From Mycobacterium sp. E787 (GTDB lineage: Bacteria; Actinomycetota; Actinomycetes; Mycobacteriales; Mycobacteriaceae): a stretch of DNA of 64,000 bases. Positions 1 to 8,091 of this stretch are shown one piece after another. The stretch spans positions 124,001 through 188,000 of the forward strand of contig NZ_LZKL01000055.1 in the NCBI RefSeq assembly GCF_001668725.1, read 5' to 3'. Made by a program: the position numbers and the translations under genes. Within the stretch, counting starts at the first letter, position 1. Each line of letters starts with the position of its first letter. The notes under the pieces are model-generated. The model did not search any database, was not told the DNA's origin, and was given only the letters and a program-made list of their open reading frames with translations.

Positions 1-141
1 GAACAGCTGGCCGCCGTGCGCGTGTACGTCAGGCCCGAGTTCCGCGGCCCGGGCCGGCCATTCGGCCACGAGCAGTCGTGCTCGGCCGAGCGCGTACCCG
101 CCGATCAGCTGGCGGCGTTCCTCGGCCGGAAGGTGCAGTGA
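1..141 (+). CDS. C-terminal end of an unidentified protein (partial)
   Basis: An open frame enters from the left edge and stops with TGA at 139-141, giving about 46 residues ending LGRKVQ. Third codon positions are almost all G or C, which favours this plus-strand frame over the minus-strand frame that is also open here. It would be convergent with mmsB, leaving a 10-base gap. Too little is present to assign a family. In M. tuberculosis a small hypothetical gene also sits next to mmsB, but I cannot confirm that this is its counterpart. Confidence 0.4.
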   Translation, partial: EQLAAVRVYVRPEFRGPGRPFGHEQSCSAERVPADQLAAFLGRKVQ

Positions 142-151
142 CGCAAAGGCT

Positions 152-1036
152 TCAGCCGTCGCGGAGCGCCTCGATCACCGCGCTGAAGTCCTTGTCCGCG
201 TGATCTGCGGCAAACTTGGCGTAGATCTCCGCGGCGTGGGTGCCCAGCGGCGCCGCCGAACCGGTTGACGTCACCGCGTCCATCGCCAGGCCGAGATCCT
301 TGTTCATCAGCGCGGTCGCGAAACCGGGCTTGAAGTCGTTGTTGGCCGGCGACGTGGGCACCGGCCCCGGCACCGGGCAGTTGGTGTGCACGGCCCAGCA
401 GTTCCCGGTGGCGCCGGTGATGACGTCGAACAGGGACTGCGCCGAAAGCCCGAGCTTCTCGGCGAGCACGAACGCCTCGCCGATCACGATCTGCTGCACC
501 GCCAGCACCATGTTGTTGCACACCTTGGCCGCCTGGCCCGCTCCGGCGGCGCCGCAGTGAATGACCTTGCCCGCCATGGGCTCCAGCACCGGCCGGGCCC
601 GGTCCAGCGCGGCGTCGTCGCCGCCCACCATGAACGCGAGCGTCCCCGCGACGGCGCCCTTCACCCCGCCCGAAACCGGGGCGTCCAGCTGGGCCATCCC
701 ACGGGATTCCGCGAGCGCGTGCACCTCGCGGGCGTCGTTGACGGAGATCGTGGAGCTGTCGATGAACAGCGCACCGGGGCGCGCCGACGGAAGCACCTCG
801 GCGTAGCAGCGTTTGACCAGCTCGCCGTTCGGCAGCATGGTCATGACCACGTCCGCGTCGGCCACCGCGGCGGTGGCGCTGTCGAAACCGGTGACACCGT
901 TGGCGGTCGCGGCGGACAGCGCCGCGGGCACGGGATCGAATCCGCGGACCGCATGGTTGGCGGCAACGAGATTCGCCGCCATGGGCGCGCCCATGTTGCC
1001 CAGGCCCAGGAACGCCACCGTCAAGTGCTCAGTCAT
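152..1036 (-). CDS. mmsB: 3-hydroxyisobutyrate dehydrogenase
   Basis: A 294-residue NAD-dependent oxidoreductase that converts 3-hydroxyisobutyrate to methylmalonate semialdehyde in valine breakdown. The N-terminal Rossmann motif GLGNMG is at residues 11-16, the substrate-binding DAPVSGG at about 118-124, and the catalytic lysine is K171 in GAGQAAKVCNN. These are the hallmarks of the beta-hydroxyacid dehydrogenase family, and the length is normal. It is the last gene of a minus-strand operon, starting 12 bases after the fadE9 stop, behind the genes for the neighbouring steps. The ATG at 1036 puts the Rossmann strand right at the N terminus, as expected. Confidence 0.93.
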   Translation of the reverse strand: MTEHLTVAFLGLGNMGAPMAANLVAANHAVRGFDPVPAALSAATANGVTGFDSATAAVADADVVMTMLPNGELVKRCYAEVLPSARPGALFIDSSTISVNDAREVHALAESRGMAQLDAPVSGGVKGAVAGTLAFMVGGDDAALDRARPVLEPMAGKVIHCGAAGAGQAAKVCNNMVLAVQQIVIGEAFVLAEKLGLSAQSLFDVITGATGNCWAVHTNCPVPGPVPTSPANNDFKPGFATALMNKDLGLAMDAVTSTGSAAPLGTHAAEIYAKFAADHADKDFSAVIEALRDG

Positions 1037-1048
1037 CTCCGGACCCTT

Positions 1049-2218
1049 CTAGGCGGTGGCTTGAGCGGCCCGGCATCGTGCTGCCTCGGCCCGGCCGATG
1101 ACCACCCGCATGATCTCATTGGTACCTTCCAGGATTCGGTGCACACGCAGGTCGCGGACGATCTTCTCCAGACCATACTCGCGCAGATAGCCATAGCCGC
1201 CGTGCAGCTGCAGCGCCTTGTCGGCGACCTCGAAGCAGGTGTCGGTGACGTAGCGCTTGGCCATCGCGCACAGCTCGACCTTGTCCGGGTCGTCGGTGTC
1301 CAGCGCGTTCGCGGCCCGCCACAACATCATTCGCGAGGTCTCGAGGCCGGTCGCCATGTCGGCCAGGGCGAACCGGATGGTCGGCTCGTCGAGCAGGGGG
1401 GAGCCGAACGCCCGCCGCTCGCGCACGTAGGCACCCGCCTTGTCGAAGGCGGACTGCGCGCCACCCAGGGAGCACGCGGCGATGTTGAGCCGACCGCCGT
1501 TGAGGCCGTTCATCGCGATGCCGAAGCCGGTGCCCTCCCCGTCGGCGCCGCCGAGCATCGCGTCGGCGGGCACCCGCACGCCGTCGAAGACCACCTGGGC
1601 GGTGGGTTGGGCGTGCCAGCCCATCTTCTCCTCGTGCGCGCCGAAACTCAGCCCCTGGGTGCCCTTTTCGACGACGAACGCGGAGATGCCGCGCGGACCA
1701 TCGCCGCCGGTCCTGGCCATCACCACGTAGACGTCCGAGGCCCCGGCGCCGGAGATGAACTGCTTGACGCCGTCGAGCACGTAGTCGCCACCCTGCTTGA
1801 CGGCGCGGGTGCTCAGCGCGCTGGCGTCCGACCCGGCGCCCGGCTCGGTGAGGCAGTAGCTGGCGATGACGTCCATCGCGGCCAGCCGCGGCACCCAGAA
1901 CTTGCGCTGTTCGGCGGTGCCGTAGCTGTCGATCATCCATGTGCACATGTTGTGGATGGATAAGAATGCCGCGATAGTCGGGCAGGCGATGGCCAGCTGC
2001 TCGAAGATGCGCACACCGTCGAGCCGGCGCAGCCCGCTGCCCCCCACGTCCTCGCTGCAGTAGATCGCCGCCATGCCGAGTTCGGCGGCCTCGCGCAGCA
2101 CGTCGGTCGGGAAATGCTTGGTGGCATCCCATTCCAGGGTGTTCGGTGCGATGCGCTTGGCGGCGAACGCGGCCGCCGTCTCGGTGATGACCCGCTCGTC
2201 CTCGTTGAGGGTGAACAT
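1049..2218 (-). CDS. fadE9: Acyl-CoA dehydrogenase (isobutyryl-CoA type)
   Basis: A 389-residue FAD acyl-CoA dehydrogenase, by context oxidising isobutyryl-CoA to methacrylyl-CoA in the valine pathway. It has the family signatures CLTEPGAGSD in the middle domain, QLHGGYGYLREYG near the C terminus, and HRILEGTNEIMR, whose Glu lies where the catalytic base of isobutyryl/short-chain dehydrogenases sits. The frame is open further upstream, but the ATG at 2218 (MFTLNEDE) gives the usual length and leaves a 5-base gap to the mmsA stop. The position between mmsA and mmsB supports a branched-chain substrate. Confidence 0.9.
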   Translation of the reverse strand: MFTLNEDERVITETAAAFAAKRIAPNTLEWDATKHFPTDVLREAAELGMAAIYCSEDVGGSGLRRLDGVRIFEQLAIACPTIAAFLSIHNMCTWMIDSYGTAEQRKFWVPRLAAMDVIASYCLTEPGAGSDASALSTRAVKQGGDYVLDGVKQFISGAGASDVYVVMARTGGDGPRGISAFVVEKGTQGLSFGAHEEKMGWHAQPTAQVVFDGVRVPADAMLGGADGEGTGFGIAMNGLNGGRLNIAACSLGGAQSAFDKAGAYVRERRAFGSPLLDEPTIRFALADMATGLETSRMMLWRAANALDTDDPDKVELCAMAKRYVTDTCFEVADKALQLHGGYGYLREYGLEKIVRDLRVHRILEGTNEIMRVVIGRAEAARCRAAQATA

Positions 2219-2223
2219 CGCGC

Positions 2224-3744
2224 CTAATTCATTGTCGGAATCACGAATTCGGCGCCGTCCTTGATGCCGGACGGCCACCGCGACGTGACGGTCTTGACCT
2301 TGGTGTAGAACTGGATCGACGCCGGGCCGTGCTGGTTGAGGTCGCCGAAGCCGGAGCGCTTCCATCCGCCGAAGGTGTGGTAGGCCACCGGGACCGGGAT
2401 CGGCACGTTGACGCCGACCATGCCCACCTGCACGCGGGACACGAAGTCGCGGGCGGCGTCGCCGTCGCGGGTGAAGATCGCCACGCCGTTGCCGTACTCG
2501 TGCTCGGATGGGAGCGCGACTGCTTCCTCATAGGTCTTGGCCCTGACGATGCACAGCACGGGCCCGAAGATCTCGTCGGTGTAGATCGACATGTCGGGGG
2601 TGACGTGGTCGAACAACGTTGGGCCGATGAAGAATCCGCCCTCGAGGTTGGCGTCACCGAAGGTCAGGTCGTCGCTGGCGCGGTCCCGGCCGTCGATGAC
2701 CAGTTCGGCGCCCGCCTGCACCCCCTGGCCGATGTAGTCGCGCACCCGGCTCAGTGCGGCCTCCGTGACCAGCGGTCCGTAGTCGGCCTTGGGGTCCAGG
2801 CTGTGGCCCACCCGCAGGTTGTTGATCCGGTCGATGAGCCTGGCGCGCAGTCGATTTGCGGTCTGCTCGCCGACCGGCACCGCGACGCTGATCGCCATGC
2901 ACCGTTCCCCCGCGCTGCCGTACCCGGCGCCGATCAGCGCGTCGACGGCCTGGTCGAGGTCGGCGTCGGGCATCACGATCATGTGGTTCTTGGCGCCGCC
3001 GAAGCATTGCGACCGCTTGCCGGTGGCCGCGGCGGTCGCGTAGATGTACTGGGCGATGTCGGAGCTGCCGACGAAACCGACCGCCTGGATGTCCCGGTGG
3101 TGCAGGATGGCGTCGACGGCCTCCTTGTCGCCGTGCACCACCTGGAACACGCCCGGCGGCAGGCCCGCCTCTATGAAGAGCTCGGCCAGCCGCACCGGGA
3201 CCGACGGGTCACGCTCGCTGGGTTTGAGGATGAACGCGTTTCCGCACGCCAGCGCCGGCCCGGCCTTCCACAGCGGGATCATGGCCGGGAAGTTGAACGG
3301 GGTGATGCCGGCGACCACGCCCAGCGGCTGGCGCAGCGAGTACACGTCGATGCCCGGCCCGGCGCCCTCGGTGTATTCCCCCTTGAGCAGATGGGGGATG
3401 CCGATCGCGAACTCGATGACCTCGATGCCGCGCTGGACGTCGCCGCGCGAGTCGGCCACCGTCTTGCCGTGCTCGAGGGACAGCAGCTCGGCCAGCTCGT
3501 CGATGTGCTCGTTGACCAGGTCGACGAACCGCATCATCACCCGGGCGCGGCGCTGCGGATTCCATGCGGCCCAACCCTTTTGGGCTTCGACGGCCGAGGC
3601 CACCGCGGCGTCGACCTCGGCCGTGCCGGCCATCGGCACCCGCGCCTGCACCTCGCCGGTGCTGGGGTTGAAGACGTCGGCGGTGCGGGTGGACTGGCCG
3701 GCGGTGCGCTTGCCGTCGATGAAGTGCGGGATCTGTGTGGTCAT
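2224..3744 (-). CDS. mmsA: Methylmalonate-semialdehyde dehydrogenase (CoA-acylating)
   Basis: A 506-residue aldehyde dehydrogenase superfamily enzyme that converts methylmalonate semialdehyde to propionyl-CoA, the last step of valine catabolism here. Recognisable parts are the N-terminal IPHFIDGKR, the VAGITPFNFPAMIPLW cofactor segment, FVGSSDIAQYIY, and the nucleophile cysteine in GSAGERCMAISV. The usual general-base glutamate of ordinary ALDHs is not seen in the expected segment, as is normal for the CoA-acylating subfamily. The ATG at 3744 (MTTQIPHF) is preferred over an upstream in-frame start that only adds non-conserved residues. It is the first gene of the mmsA-fadE9-mmsB unit. Confidence 0.94.
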   Translation of the reverse strand: MTTQIPHFIDGKRTAGQSTRTADVFNPSTGEVQARVPMAGTAEVDAAVASAVEAQKGWAAWNPQRRARVMMRFVDLVNEHIDELAELLSLEHGKTVADSRGDVQRGIEVIEFAIGIPHLLKGEYTEGAGPGIDVYSLRQPLGVVAGITPFNFPAMIPLWKAGPALACGNAFILKPSERDPSVPVRLAELFIEAGLPPGVFQVVHGDKEAVDAILHHRDIQAVGFVGSSDIAQYIYATAAATGKRSQCFGGAKNHMIVMPDADLDQAVDALIGAGYGSAGERCMAISVAVPVGEQTANRLRARLIDRINNLRVGHSLDPKADYGPLVTEAALSRVRDYIGQGVQAGAELVIDGRDRASDDLTFGDANLEGGFFIGPTLFDHVTPDMSIYTDEIFGPVLCIVRAKTYEEAVALPSEHEYGNGVAIFTRDGDAARDFVSRVQVGMVGVNVPIPVPVAYHTFGGWKRSGFGDLNQHGPASIQFYTKVKTVTSRWPSGIKDGAEFVIPTMN

Positions 3745-3823
3745 GGGGCCCTCGAGTGTCGTTGACGCGCTGAAGCGGATACTTGCATATCCTAGTAACC
3801 GCACTCGGGGGTTGGCAAGGCGC

Positions 3824-4720
3824 CTACCAGCTCGCCACGGACGCCTCGGGGTAGTTTCCGGCCGCCAGGTCCTCGAGCAGGCTTGGATGAGTGGGCTGCC
3901 AGCCGAACAGCTCGCGGGTCAGCGCGCTCGACGCCGGCTGGTCCATCGCGAAGACCGCGCCGAGGAACCCGAAGCTTTCCCCCGGGACCGACGCGGTGGG
4001 GACGTTGAGCCCGCGCCCGATGGCCTCGGCGAGCGCGCGCATCGGGTCGCCCTCGTCGGCGACGGCGTGGGCCACGGTGCCGGGCTCGGCCCGCTCGAGC
4101 ACCAGGCGGAAGAGGTGGGCGGCGTCGAGGACGTGCACGGCCGGCCAGCGCTGGCTCCCGTCGCCCACGTAGCCGGAGACCCCGGTTCGGCGCGCGGCCT
4201 CGACGAGCAGCGACGCGAACCCGCATGGCCCACCGGCCCGGTGCACGGACCGCGGGAGACGGACCACCGCCGACCGGACTCCCTTGGCGGCCAGGTCCAG
4301 CGCGGCCTGCGCGTTGCGGCCGCGCCCGCCGACGGGCCCCTCGATCGACATCGAGTCGCGTTCGGTGGCAACCCGGCCCGCGATGGGGGGTGTGCCCGAG
4401 GCCATGACGAACGGCTTGCCGCTCCCGGCGAGGGCGGCGCCGAACGTCTCGACGGCGGCGCCCTCCTGGGCGACGGCCGCCTCGAAGTCGCCGAAATGCA
4501 GGAAGGCGAGGTGGATGACCGCGTCGGCCCGGGTGGCGCCCTCGGCCAGGCTCTCCGGATCGTTGAGGTCGCCGCGCAGCACCTCGGCCCCCATGGCCGC
4601 GGCCGCCCGCGCCGACGCGTCGGAACGCGCCAGTGCGAGGACCTCGTGGCCCGCGCCGATGAGCTCGGGGACGACCGCCGAGCCGACCCCGCCGGTGGCG
4701 CCCGTGACGAAAACGCGCAT
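3824..4720 (-). CDS. NAD(P)-binding epimerase/reductase-like protein (extended SDR)
   Basis: A 298-residue protein that opens with MRVFVTGATGGVG, the GxxGxxG nucleotide-binding motif at residues 7-13 of extended short-chain dehydrogenases. VLRGDLNDPESL and AVIHLAFL follow, typical of epimerase/NmrA-like proteins. The usual Tyr-x3-Lys catalytic pair is not evident: the corresponding region reads GGRGRNAQAAL. Substrate binding or a non-canonical reaction is therefore possible. It is transcribed divergently from a TetR gene across an 83-base gap that holds a palindrome, so it is the likely target of that regulator. The substrate cannot be deduced. Confidence 0.8.
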   Translation of the reverse strand: MRVFVTGATGGVGSAVVPELIGAGHEVLALARSDASARAAAAMGAEVLRGDLNDPESLAEGATRADAVIHLAFLHFGDFEAAVAQEGAAVETFGAALAGSGKPFVMASGTPPIAGRVATERDSMSIEGPVGGRGRNAQAALDLAAKGVRSAVVRLPRSVHRAGGPCGFASLLVEAARRTGVSGYVGDGSQRWPAVHVLDAAHLFRLVLERAEPGTVAHAVADEGDPMRALAEAIGRGLNVPTASVPGESFGFLGAVFAMDQPASSALTRELFGWQPTHPSLLEDLAAGNYPEASVASW

Positions 4721-4752
4721 GAGAAACTCCTCGAGTGATGGGACTGATGTCC

Positions 4753-4778
4753 TATCACATTAGCAGGGTAATGGGATA
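4753..4778. promoter_or_regulatory. Putative TetR operator between divergent genes
   Basis: An imperfect inverted repeat, TATCACATTA then six bases then TAATGGGATA, in which the arms match at 9 of 10 positions. It lies in the 83-base intergenic region between the reductase gene and the TetR gene, 25 bases before the TetR ATG, where TetR repressors usually bind to control both genes. This is read directly from sequence; binding is inference. Confidence 0.6.
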
Positions 4779-4803
4779 AAAGTCTCATCGCTACGATGAC
4801 CCC

Positions 4804-5376
4804 ATGCCCCGATGGGAACCCGATGCGCGGCTGCGGCTGGTCGAGGCCGCTCTGCAGCTGTTTTCCGACCAGGGCTACGACAAGACCACGGTCGCGGAGA
4901 TCGCCGATCGCGCCGGGCTGACGCGGAGCACGTTCTTCCGTTATTTCCCGGACAAGCGGGAGGTGCTGGCGGCCGGTCAGGAGACCCTGTCGCGGCTGCT
5001 GGTCGACGGCATCTCGTCGGCGCCGACGGGCGCCACCCCGCTGGCCGCGGTGGCCGCCGGGCTGCAGCGCGCGGCCGGTTCGATGACGCCGTTCAATCGC
5101 GAGCTCGCCCCCCGGCTGAAGGCGGTCATCGCCACCAGCACCGAGCTGCAGGAGCGCGATGCGCTCAAGCAGGTGGGCCTCGCCGCCGCCATGGCGGGCG
5201 CGTTGCGGGCACGCGGCGTGCCGGACCGGGCGGCGGCCCTGGCGGCCGAGTTGGGGGGGCTCGCATTCAAAGAGGCGTTCGCCGAATGGGTTACGGCAAA
5301 GGGCGACCAGAGCCTGGGTGAACTGGTGCGCGCCGCGCTCGACGACCTCCGCGCGGCGGCGGCCGACATCGGGTGA
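4804..5376 (+). CDS. TetR/AcrR family transcriptional regulator
   Basis: A 190-residue protein with a classic N-terminal TetR helix-turn-helix: LVEAALQLFSDQGYDKTTV, then AEIADRAGLTRSTFFRYF and PDKREVL at roughly residues 12-57. The C-terminal ligand domain is Ala-rich and has no recognisable specificity. It is divergent from the SDR gene at 3824-4720 with a palindromic site between them, suggesting local repression relieved by an unknown ligand. The ATG at 4804 gives a normal family length. The sigma-factor operon begins 65 bases downstream on the same strand and could be read through from here. Confidence 0.88.
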   Translation: MPRWEPDARLRLVEAALQLFSDQGYDKTTVAEIADRAGLTRSTFFRYFPDKREVLAAGQETLSRLLVDGISSAPTGATPLAAVAAGLQRAAGSMTPFNRELAPRLKAVIATSTELQERDALKQVGLAAAMAGALRARGVPDRAAALAAELGGLAFKEAFAEWVTAKGDQSLGELVRAALDDLRAAAADIG

Positions 5377-5441
5377 ACATCGGCCGACGGCCGACGACAT
5401 CTCGTGTAACCCGAGCTGATACTTATCGGTGAAGGAGGCAC

Positions 5442-5978
5442 GTGGCGGCTCACAGCGAACCCGGCCCGCGTCCGCTGCGCGCGGTGCCCGATGACGGCTA
5501 CCCGGACTGGGAGGCCGTCTACTCCGACAACGCGTCCTGGGTGTACCGCACCCTGTTCGCCCGGGTGGGCAACCGCGCCGACGCCGAGGACCTCACCGCG
5601 GAGGTCTTTCTGGCCGCGCTGCGGCCGCTGCGCCTGACCGCGAGCGTCGGCGAGGTGCGCGCCTACCTGCGGGCCACGGCCAGGACGGTCCTGGCCGCGC
5701 ACTGGCGGGAGACCATGGGCCGGGAGATAACCTCGATCGACGACATCGAACAACCTCCCGACAGCGAGGAGGCGATCAGCACCGCGCCCCAGCGGGTGGC
5801 CAAGGTTCTCGCCCACCTGCCGGACCGCTATCGCCGGATTTTGGAAATGCGCTTTTTGCAAGGTAATTCGATCAAGGAGTCCGCCGCCGAACTGGGGATC
5901 AGCGTCGCCAACGCCAAAGTGCTCCAGCACCGGGCCCTGCGGCTGGCGGCACAGGTCAACGATGGAGGTCAGCGATGA
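5442..5978 (+). CDS. ECF-type RNA polymerase sigma factor
   Basis: A 178-residue sigma-70 family protein of ECF size. Region 2 is visible as WEAVYSDNASWVYRTLFARV followed by GNRADAEDLTAEVFLAAL (about residues 27-65). Region 4 is at about 128-172 with LPDRYRRILEMRFLQGNSI and the HTH segment AAELGISVANAKVLQHRALR. The GTG start at 5442 is preceded by a close GAAGGAGG ribosome site. Its stop overlaps the ATG of the Rieske protein (ATGA), so the two are translationally coupled, the arrangement usual for a sigma factor and its anti-sigma factor. No zinc-finger anti-sigma gene is present, which points to the Rieske protein as partner. Target promoters are unknown. Confidence 0.88.
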   Translation: MAAHSEPGPRPLRAVPDDGYPDWEAVYSDNASWVYRTLFARVGNRADAEDLTAEVFLAALRPLRLTASVGEVRAYLRATARTVLAAHWRETMGREITSIDDIEQPPDSEEAISTAPQRVAKVLAHLPDRYRRILEMRFLQGNSIKESAAELGISVANAKVLQHRALRLAAQVNDGGQR

Positions 5979-6673
5979 ACGCGCGGGGAATGCGCCGCTA
6001 TGTCGACGACCTGCTGCGGGGCCGCCGGCCCAGGCCGTTTGCGGCCGACGACTTCGAGGCGGCTCAGATCCGGACCGCGATCGAGCTGCGGGCGGCCGGG
6101 CAGGGCTCGGATTCCGGTGCCGAGCCGCGCCCGGAGTTCCTCGCCGACCTGCACGGCCGGCTCGCCGAGCAGATGAACGGCGCGCCCGCGCCGGCGGCGA
6201 CCAGGCATCCCACGACGCGCCGCATGGTGATCGTCGGCACGTCGGCCGCCGCGGCGGCCGCGGCGGCGGCGGTGTCCGTAGATCGGGCGCTGATGGCGAA
6301 TCCCACCGAAAGCCCGGCCGCCGCGGGCGAACTCACGCCCAACGACGGAAGCTGGCAGCGCGTCGCGGCCAGCTCGGACGTGCCCGATGGCGTCATGCAT
6401 CCGTTCGATCTGGGAACGGTGACCGGCTTCGTGCGCCGCGTCGACGGCAAGCCCGAAGCGATATCCGGCGTCTGCACCCATCAGGGGTGCAAGCTGTGGT
6501 TCGACGCGCCGGACGGGGCGCTGCGCTGCCCCTGCCACACGACGTCGTTCTCGCCCAGCGGTCAGGTGCTCGCCCACCAGCTGCCGATCTCGCCAAAGCC
6601 CCTGCCCGCGCTGATGGTTCGCGAGGTCAACGGCGTGATCGAGGTGTTCGCCCCCGCGCGCCGCGAGGTGTAA
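5975..6673 (+). CDS. Membrane-anchored Rieske [2Fe-2S] protein with cytoplasmic N-terminal extension (candidate redox anti-sigma factor)
   Basis: A 232-residue protein. The C-terminal domain is a complete Rieske fold: C167-T-H169-QG-C172 and C185-P-C187-H188 give the two Cys and two His ligands plus the disulfide pair found in bc1-type Rieske proteins. A Tat-like TRRMVIVG followed by a poly-Ala hydrophobic stretch (about 81-107) should act as an uncleaved membrane anchor, placing the cluster outside. The first 80 residues are hydrophilic and include RRYVDDLLRGRRPRPF and PEFLADLHGRLAEQM; they would stay in the cytoplasm, a layout like one-pass anti-sigma factors. The gene overlaps the sigma-factor stop by 3 bases. 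The anti-sigma role is inference; a plain electron-transfer protein is the alternative. Confidence 0.85.
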   Translation: MNARGMRRYVDDLLRGRRPRPFAADDFEAAQIRTAIELRAAGQGSDSGAEPRPEFLADLHGRLAEQMNGAPAPAATRHPTTRRMVIVGTSAAAAAAAAAVSVDRALMANPTESPAAAGELTPNDGSWQRVAASSDVPDGVMHPFDLGTVTGFVRRVDGKPEAISGVCTHQGCKLWFDAPDGALRCPCHTTSFSPSGQVLAHQLPISPKPLPALMVREVNGVIEVFAPARREV

Positions 6674-6694
6674 CCCGCCGCCCTATCTCTGGGC

Positions 6695-7165
6695 ATGGAT
6701 ATCGCCAAGCTTCGAAAACATCTGGTCGCGGTGCCGGCCGCGGGCGTGCTGTTGCTGGCCGGTTGCTCGTCGTCGCACCCGGCCGCGCAGCCGTCGGTGA
6801 CCTTCGGCCCGGGGGCCGGCGGCACGCCGGGGATGACGGGCATGAGCGGGATGCCCAGCGCACCGGGCCCGACGCCGGGCCCGGCATCGGCGACGGGGTC
6901 ACCGGCGGCCGCCGCGGGCGACCAGGTCAGCATCGACAACTTCGCGTTCGCACCCGCCACCCTGACCGTCAAGGCGGGCGCCACCGTCACGTGGACCAAC
7001 CACGACGAGGAACCGCACACCGTGGCCGCGAGCGACGGGTCGTTTCACTCGCCCGGAATGGGCACGGGGGCAACGTATTCGCACACCTTCGACAAGGCGG
7101 GGAAGTTCGACTACGTCTGCTCGATTCATCCGATGATGCACGGCACGGTGGTGGTGACGGGATGA
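6695..7165 (+). CDS. Cupredoxin lipoprotein (amicyanin/plastocyanin-like)
   Basis: A 156-residue secreted blue-copper protein. The signal peptide ends in the lipobox LLAGC (Cys24), so it should be lipid-anchored on the outer face of the membrane. A linker contains GMTGMSGM, then a cupredoxin domain covers residues 78-156. Type 1 copper ligands are clear: H108 in DEEPHTV, and C142, H145, M148 in YVCSIHPMMHG. The C-x2-H-x2-M spacing is that of amicyanin rather than plastocyanin. It follows the Rieske gene by 21 bases and its TGA overlaps the next ATG. Probably an electron carrier or copper scavenger working with the Rieske protein. Confidence 0.9.
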   Translation: MDIAKLRKHLVAVPAAGVLLLAGCSSSHPAAQPSVTFGPGAGGTPGMTGMSGMPSAPGPTPGPASATGSPAAAAGDQVSIDNFAFAPATLTVKAGATVTWTNHDEEPHTVAASDGSFHSPGMGTGATYSHTFDKAGKFDYVCSIHPMMHGTVVVTG

Positions 7166-8091
7166 GCAACGACCCCAACACGATGACCCGCCGCCAGCTG
7201 ATCCGGCACTCGGCGTGGTTCGGCGCCGCGGTCGGGTTCGCCGTGGTGGGCGGCGAGGTCATCTCACACGTCGCCGGCACCGCGGCCGCCGAGCGGGCAA
7301 GCGCCCGGCCGACGCTGCGATTCGCCCAGGTGAGCGACAGCCACATCGGCTTCTCCGGGCCGCCGAATCCGGACGTGGCCGGCACATTCGGCCACGCGAT
7401 CGACGAGATCAACAACCTCGGCTACACACCCGATTTCGTGATCCACACCGGCGACCTCACCCACCTGTCCAGCCCGGAGCAGTTCGACCAGGTGAAGCAG
7501 ATGCTGACCAAGCTGCAGACGCCGCACGTCTTCACCGTGCCCGGCGAACACGATTCGGTCGACGACGCGGGACAGAAGTACCGCAGCGTCTTCGGCGCCG
7601 GAACCCGCGGCGACGGCTGGTACAGCTTCGACATCGCCGGGGTCCACGTGATCGCCCTGGTGAACACGCTGAACCTGAAGAAGCTCGGGCATCTGGGCAC
7701 CGATCAGCTGGCGTTCGTCGAGAAGGACGTCGCGGGGTTGTCGAACGACACGCCCATCATCGTGTTCAGCCACATCCCGCTGTTCGCGATGTACCCGGAC
7801 TGGGGCTGGGGCACCGACGACGCCGCCCAGGCGCTGAGCTACCTGAGCCGGTTCTCGTCGGTCACCTGCCTCAACGGGCATGTGCACCAACTGTTTTCCA
7901 AGACCGAGGGCAACGTGACGTTCTACAGCGGCACGACGACCGCCTACCCGCTGCCGCACCCCGGCGACGGGCCGGCGCCCAAGCCGGTCACGCTGCCGGC
8001 CGGCAAGCTGCGCGACGTCCTGGGGATTCGCGAGGTCAACTACACCAAGGGGCAGACCGCCCTGGCACTGAAGGAGACGACGCTGCAATGA
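7162..8091 (+). CDS. Tat-exported metallophosphoesterase
   Basis: A 309-residue calcineurin-like phosphoesterase. The N terminus MTRRQLIRHSAWFGAAVGF is a Tat signal. The catalytic motifs run in order: SDSHIG (D-x-H), HTGDLTH (GD), PGEHDS in place of the usual GN[HD], FSHIP, and NGHVHQLF (GHxH). The Glu in place of the GNHD asparagine is a departure from the canonical metal-bridging residue. A cytosolic enzyme is unlikely given the Tat motif. It overlaps the cupredoxin stop and the next start by ATGA junctions, so it belongs to the sigma-Rieske-cupredoxin operon. The substrate is unknown; a secreted phosphodiester or phosphomonoester is possible. Confidence 0.87.
   Translation: MSNDPNTMTRRQLIRHSAWFGAAVGFAVVGGEVISHVAGTAAAERASARPTLRFAQVSDSHIGFSGPPNPDVAGTFGHAIDEINNLGYTPDFVIHTGDLTHLSSPEQFDQVKQMLTKLQTPHVFTVPGEHDSVDDAGQKYRSVFGAGTRGDGWYSFDIAGVHVIALVNTLNLKKLGHLGTDQLAFVEKDVAGLSNDTPIIVFSHIPLFAMYPDWGWGTDDAAQALSYLSRFSSVTCLNGHVHQLFSKTEGNVTFYSGTTTAYPLPHPGDGPAPKPVTLPAGKLRDVLGIREVNYTKGQTALALKETTLQ

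Noticed and set aside
386..1963. Very long plus-strand open frames opposite mmsB and fadE9, and similar ones opposite mmsA, rpoA, glmS and others
   Set aside because: They are mirror frames of well-supported genes in high-GC DNA, with Arg/Gly/His-rich composition, no ribosome sites and no recognisable domains.
5406..5430. Possible ECF autoregulatory promoter GTAAC-N16-CGGT before the sigma gene
   Set aside because: Transcription would begin almost at the GTG and remove the good GAAGGAGG ribosome site, so the match is probably chance.
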